From Tamarix chinensis (taxonomy: Eukaryota; Streptophyta; Magnoliopsida; Caryophyllales; Tamaricaceae): a stretch of 64,000 nucleotides of DNA. The notes beneath the pieces are model-generated. The model was not told the origin of the DNA and ran no database searches. It saw nothing but the letters and a program-made list of their open reading frames with translations. Below, piece by piece: positions 58,571 through 64,000 of this stretch. Every line of letters starts with the position of its first letter. Position 1 is the first letter of the stretch. The translations under genes and the position numbers were made by a program. Location: contig CM060175.1 in NCBI GenBank assembly GCA_030549775.1, positions 41,853,415-41,917,414 on the forward strand, read 5' to 3'.

Positions 58571-61500
58571 AGAAGCGTATGTTAGGGTTTTACGTGCAAA
58601 ATGGTGTCTAAGGACAAAATGGTCATTCGGCGTGTTGGGTAACTTAATTACATAATTAATAATTTAATTATGGTATGCTATCCTTTTTATGGCAAGTTGA
58701 TAAAATAAAATAGAATTTGTAATGGTAATGGATGGTAAAGTGGTAGTTTTAGCCTCAGGGGTATTTTGGTCATTTTGATCTAAAGTGCCTAAGTACTAGT
58801 AATCGAGTCTAGGATGGTCTTAGTAGACTTCTCTTGTTGATATTTACAATGGTCTTGATTTTTTTCTACCTCATAATATTGGAAACGAATAAAAAGGGTT
58901 GAGTATGAAGAATTTAATATATGTGGTTAATGTGTGTTTTCCATCGTCACCCTTATAAAATACTAATACTTAAAGTAAAATATCTCAAGAATGGAAATTG
59001 TGGGTCTTTAGGGGTTGCTACCCTAGAGACATGGTTCATCCCACGATTGTTTATGGATTTTGCTGGAGTGCCTTAGTTCCCCACCAAGACCTTATATCTT
59101 ACTCTATTTAGCTCTACAGACCTTAGTAGGGGGTATGCATACTTATGGATTAAGTGCCCTTGTTGGTTGATTATTGTGTACCTCATGTACCAATAAGACC
59201 AGGGTACCTTTGTGTCCCTCGATTGATAGTCGGTAGGATACCGCGCTACCCTTGTGTGCATATATGACTAGAGTACCTTAGTGTCTCTAGGTTTGTTTGA
59301 TCTCCCCTTAGGTAAATAAAAATGGAAATATTTGATAATCGAATGGAAATGATTATTGGGATGATTTAGTAGCAGCCTTTGTGGCTACTATTGTCTGGTA
59401 GTAGCTATTGTGCCTACTTGTGGTTTAGTAGCAGCTTTTATACCTATCTGTGGTTTGGTAGAAGCCTTTGTGTCTACCTGTGGTCTAATAACAACCCTTG
59501 TGCTTACTTGTGGCCTTTTTATTATCTATGATGATGTGTGTGTATTAGTTTTGTTGATGGGCTAGCTTGTGTATCAATAAGTAGTGGGTTTGATTATGAG
59601 AATTATGCCTATAGTTATAAATTGAGAATGACGTGGCTTTCTAATTATATTACAAAGAGCATCACTTGGATGCTCCATTAGTAAGTTTCAGTTATCTCTA
59701 GATGAATAAGTATTAGTATTATATGGTATTAATGTTTTGTGGTTATATGAATGATTATTGCATTTTAATTAGTATATGAATAATTAAATGTTCATATATT
59801 GTTATTGTTGTGATGCATTTTATACGTTCCATGCGGGCCTTGCATATTAGTCATGTATAATGGATTACTCAGTACCATTGTACTAAAGGGTTCCTTTCTT
59901 GGTCCCCTACTTATTCGATGGGCAGTGGCCTTTGTAGGTTAGCTTGCAAGCTCTATTCAAGGCTATCCTTTGGGTTAAGAGTCTAGGGTTATCCAGGGTT
60001 CTATCCGATGACTCGAACATGAAGTTTCTATATTTCTTATAGTCTTTTTATATTTCCTTTCACTCATATTTTTGTAACATATGTTAGTGGGTTTATTTAG
60101 AATGACATCTATTTTCTTTAACTCTGTCACTACTCTAATTAATGATTGTTTTCTTAAATTAAGTAAAGTAATATTTTAGCCTTAGCATTTGGTAACAGAA
60201 CGATAGAGGAAACCGATCTGGTACCAAGTACGGTGGCAGCACTCCAAAATTAACTATCTTAACTTCCGCATGTAAATTTTAGAAACAAAATTTTTTTAGT
60301 AGTAGATTTTGAGGGTGTTACACATTTATAAACTGATATTGCACCTTTAGCTCTTGAAGGACTTTCTTAGCTATTTTTACCGCCCTTCTTTATCCAAATG
60401 ATTATAATTTCTTCATGTTAGAGATCCTTGGTGTTTTTATTCTTCTAGTCATATTAGAAATGATAAATAAATATTATAACAAAAAAAATTATGAAACACA
60501 ATTCAGTTTCTTCTTATCTATGTTTTAAACTCTATTTTAACCCCTTTTGTTATCCTAAAGCTAAAAAATCTCAATAATCATCTTATTTTAATATTTTGAG
60601 TTAAAACTAATTCCTTTATGTTTTATCTAAATTACTAGAATTATTTGCTTTTAATTGTTATTCTTAAGTTGCCAAATCTTAATTTTCCTTACCCAGATCT
60701 TATCTAAATTGTTTGAGATTCAATCAAGACCCTTCATCCTTTAAAAAGATAAACTCGGAGCCTTCATTTTGGCTTATAACCACACCTCATTCTCTTTTTC
60801 AATATTATCAAAACTTGGATATTTTCAAACAAAAAAAGTAATGATTATAAGTTACTATGCACTTATGAGTATCTAGTAATTCATTTCACTAGGTAAGTTT
60901 TTTTTGTCCATCCTCCCTTCACCCCCTCACTCTCACTAACCTCCTCCTTCCTCTTCTCTTTCACTCCAACATCTCCTCTGCCATTTCCACCCAAAATTAA
61001 GCTCTACCACCACCAAAACTAAATCAAACCAAGTTAGTTTCCTTCATCAAAACATGTCCAGATTAATTAATTCATTTTCCTTTTCTCTTCTACTATTTTA
61101 AAGTGAAATTTAGATAAGATTTTAGTGAATCTATTTGAGGTATTTTTGGAGTTTAATCAAGAAAGTAAGATCTTTTTACTCTTTTCTTTTAATTTCCACA
61201 TTTCCCTAGTTAAGGTGCATATTATATTCAACTTTGTGTGTGTGTTCTTTTGTTTTAGGTTTTTTTTTAAGGCCTCATTGATTACAGTGTTTGGAAATTC
61301 TCTTTAGGCCATTTGTGGTTATTTGATCTTGGATCAAGGTAAGGACATCCTTACTCATACTTAAACATAATTGATATATTGGGGAGCATAGAGTGTGGTT
61401 GTGGTGTGATAATTATTCGTCATATGTTAAATATGCTACCATGAGAATATATGTAGAGTGATATACTATTATGAGATAATCCTTAGACCATGTTCTTTTG

Positions 61501-62172
61501 ATATGAAAGTATGTTAAAAAATTTAATCCATGATTTTTTTTAAGACATGGTTTGTTTGGATGAAAATCAATATGGTTATGTATATATGTGTTCTTGGCTA
61601 GTAGGTGTTTTCTTCACCATGGTTGGTTTGAGCTATTTTTATCTTACCATCATGTTCCTTGATTTTTTAAGGATAAATTTCATATATTATATGATATGAA
61701 TTGGATTAATATGACTAAAGTTATGTAAACTTGAAATTTTGGAGGCCTTAAGGATAAGAATGGTATTTTTCATGAAACTTGAGAATTGTGTGTTATTATG
61801 GGAATATTTGTGATGAAAGGATGATATTATTAATGGGTAAATGTTTAGGTAATGTTTTGTTATAATGAAATATACATTAAAGTTAGAGTGAGAAAGTAAC
61901 CTTTTTGAGGTAATAAAGGTATTTTGAGAAAAAGATTACAAAATAAATGGAAAGGGTGTTAAAGTAGGATTTGGGGATCTTAAGTTGACTAAGAGTTAAC
62001 TTTTACTTTTATATTTTTATAAGTGAATAGGATTCTCAATAATAAACTTTTAATAGTTTTTGGATTTAAGTTTTCTATAATAAAATAATATTTCCTATTG
62101 TCCATAAATAGTACTTTACATAAATAGTGATTTTTTCAGGAATGGTCATTGATTTGATTTTTAAGTATTTTA

Positions 62173-62173
<1 letters not shown>

Positions 62174-62221
<48 letters not shown>

Positions 62222-62222
62222 G
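62174..62222. repeat. (CA)n(TA)n compound microsatellite
   Basis: About 15 CA units followed by about 9 TA units, uninterrupted. Confidence 0.95.
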
Positions 62223-62269
62223 TTATTTTTCTCTCTGTAGCCCTTGAATAGACTTTCGGGATAAAGACG

Positions 62270-62475
62270 GTTTAGTGTAAACTAAAACACCTGGGCCTAC
62301 AAGCTATGTTGCATGTTATTGATAAAAACACTTGTGCCTATGGGCTATGTTGTGCTATGTTATATGTTATCAATAAAAACACTTGTAGTTATGAGATATA
62401 GTGAGTGTTATTAGTAAAAAAAAATTGTGTTTATGGGCTACATTACATATTATCAATTGAAAAACACCCTAGAGG
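62270..62475. repeat. Short tandem array, ~60-bp unit
   Basis: About four units with AAAACACTTGTGCCTATGGG followed by CTATGTT and TGTTATYAATAA. Non-coding. Confidence 0.75.
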
Positions 62476-63069
62476 TAGCTGCATGTGTTCCAAGCTAACC
62501 TAAGACAAGCAACTCTACATCCGCTACCAAAAATTTCTTCTCATTTTTGATTTTGAACCTCACGTGTGTTTTTATTGATGATATCTATAGTTTTATGAGC
62601 CTGCTAACTCAATGACCACCATAAAGAAGATTTACAATATTTACATAGTTATTTTCTCTATATTATTCTCACAAAAATCTCTACAAGAATGTTACACAAC
62701 ATATAACCTCTTATTTAGTTTGAGTGAGTGTTGTGGTTGATTACAAGAATTTTCTCACAATTTACAAGATTGAAATTGAAGAATGATTGTGAGGAAAAAA
62801 TCTAGCTAGTTTTACAAATGTCAAAGTGAATAATAACTGACTTTGATGTTTGCATAGGAGCACTAAAAGTTTCTTAAAACAATTAGAATTATAAAATTGA
62901 GAAAGTAGTGAATTGCTTGATAAGTTAATTATAATAAGAGAGAATAGTTGAATGTAATTAATGGATTGGAAAAGTTTGAGGCAAATTTAGTTCAAACTCC
63001 CTTTTGTAGATTCTCAATAAATAGTAAGTATAAGTGGGAATTTATTACATGAAATGATTGTCCAATAGG

Positions 63070-63660
63070 CATAATTTTAACTATCTAGCAAGACCAATCA
63101 CTTAATTGATCAAAACTAGTTAACTGGTGCACAAAGCAGTTGAATGATTAAGCAAAACTAGTGAGCAAGACAATTAAAGACTAAGTAACCGGTCAACTAG
63201 TAGCTAAAAACTAGTTGATTGGTTTTGACTAGTGGATTGGTTTTACTAATCAGTTGAAAGTTTAAAAAAAACTAGAGAGCAAACAAAGAGTAAGAAAATT
63301 TATTGTCAAACAATAAGTTGATTGGTAGCTTAAAACAAGTTGACTAGCTTTGACTAGTCGACTAATTTTACCAACTAGTTAAGCTGTTAGGTTCCAAATC
63401 AAAGCTTTGACTTTAGGGAATTCAAACCAGTTGATTGGTTTTGCAAATCTAATTGACTGGTTTAAAATTTTAAGCTCATTTTGAACTCAACCTTAAATAT
63501 GAGCATACAAATACTTGTTAATTAGCTAAAACTAGATGACTAGTTAGTTGGTATCCTTGATAACCAACTCACTTATTCTACATTTATCATCCCTAGTAAG
63601 CCCCAGGTTTCCCCAAAGAACTAGTCAATTGGTTTATTTCATAATGACTCAATTGCTTTT
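63070..63660. repeat. Degenerate CTAGTTGATTGGTTTTGACTAG-like repeats
   Basis: Many dispersed short units such as ACTAGTTGATTGG, GACTAGTGGATTGG and AACTAGTCAATTGG on both strands. No regular period. Non-coding. Confidence 0.6.
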
Positions 63661-64000
63661 TTTAGAGAACCAATATCAAGTCATAAATCATATAATTCAT
63701 TTTCCAAATTAAATAACCTTTAAAACTTTTTTAGATGTGAAAATTTAGTAGTAATTAAAGGAAAATTTCAAGAAAAATCCTAAGTTCTCAACAATCAAAC
63801 ATGCGTACATAGTACCCTAAAAATATTTAATTAGTTATACCAAAATTGTTAGGCCTTGTAGGTCTTGTATGCAATCTCATTCCATGGAGTTTGAAACTTG
63901 ATTGATCTTTTAATTGTAAGCATTCCAAGGATTTGGTTGAGTGTGCCCACTTTATGTGAGATCTTGTAGTTGTAAAACCCTAAAATTTATCTTACGCTAA

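Larger units (their letters stand above)
50566..60322 (+). mobile_element. 3' LTR C/E, interrupted by solo LTR D
   Basis: Begins TGTAATATTC after a polypurine tract and ends GAGGGTGTTACA. The interruption at 51358-56696 is LTR D with a CCTAC duplication. Own length about 4.4 kb. The right arm holds a ~145-bp tandem array (57670-58570), a CTTAAAGTAAAA motif near 58970 and hairpin CAGTACCATTGTACTA (59870-59885). Upstream gag (49560-50400) is probably its internal region, with the rest of pol lost. Confidence 0.75.
60323..64000. other. Region right of the LTR stack, no gene recognised
   Basis: A pyrimidine-rich stretch at 60900-61010 resembles the LTR leaders and may be part of a further long LTR. 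The open frame 61125-61307 is hydrophobic low complexity without a known domain. The window ends with TGTAAAACCCTAAAATTT (63973), a possible LTR start that cannot be tested here. Confidence 0.45.

Overview
The window is plant nuclear DNA, almost certainly from an angiosperm with a large, transposon-rich genome. The signs are one intact GT-AG-spliced gene with kilobase introns, CCHC-type Ty3/gypsy and Ty1/copia remnants, hAT and Stowaway-like DNA transposons, a tRNA-derived SINE with an exact target-site duplication (TSD), and very long LTRs with TGTAAYRCCC...GGGTGTTACA ends. I cannot name the species.

The only intact host gene I can support is on the minus strand, from 29381 down to 9307. It encodes a SEL1L/HRD3-family protein (plant HRD3A), the ER-membrane partner of the HRD1 ubiquitin ligase in ER-associated degradation. 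Six exons (591, 492, 216, 324, 243 and 222 nt, all joined in phase 0) give a 695-residue protein with a signal peptide, Sel1-like repeats and one C-terminal membrane segment. Three introns exceed 5 kb and hold transposons: a decayed copia element with a SINE inside it (intron 1); a gag-only gypsy-like element, a Stowaway-like MITE and a ~275-bp tandem duplication (intron 3); and a candidate non-autonomous hAT plus a dispersed repeat pair (intron 5).

Left of the gene (1-9300) lies a decayed minus-strand Ty3/gypsy polyprotein (zinc knuckle, protease, RT with a YLDD box, RNase H, integrase) and another integrase C-terminal scrap. Right of the gene (29750-31870) two broken host-gene fragments sit side by side between imperfect inverted repeats: an alpha-tubulin fragment (minus) and a histone H2A fragment with its own TATA box (plus). 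Each retains an intron or intron relic. This looks like gene-fragment capture by a DNA transposon.

From 33291 to 60322 the window is a stack of long LTRs. LTR A (33291-33320 plus 42124-45715) is split by reverse-oriented solo LTR B (33321-42123, TSD TGAGA), which is itself split by a 4.9-kb hAT element (33612-38507, TSD GGTGCAGC). A second copy, A', follows directly (from 45716), then a gag-only fragment, then LTR C/E (50566-60322), split by solo LTR D (51363-56691, TSD CCTAC). These LTRs differ in sequence but share a layout: a pyrimidine-rich leader, long simple or tandem arrays, a CTTAAAGTGAAAG-like motif and, near the 3' end, a CAGTAC...GTACTG hairpin. Two families also carry arrays of a CCAC...GTGG mini-hairpin. 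These shared modules are the most interesting unexplained signal here. The right end (60323-64000) holds no recognisable gene, only repeats.
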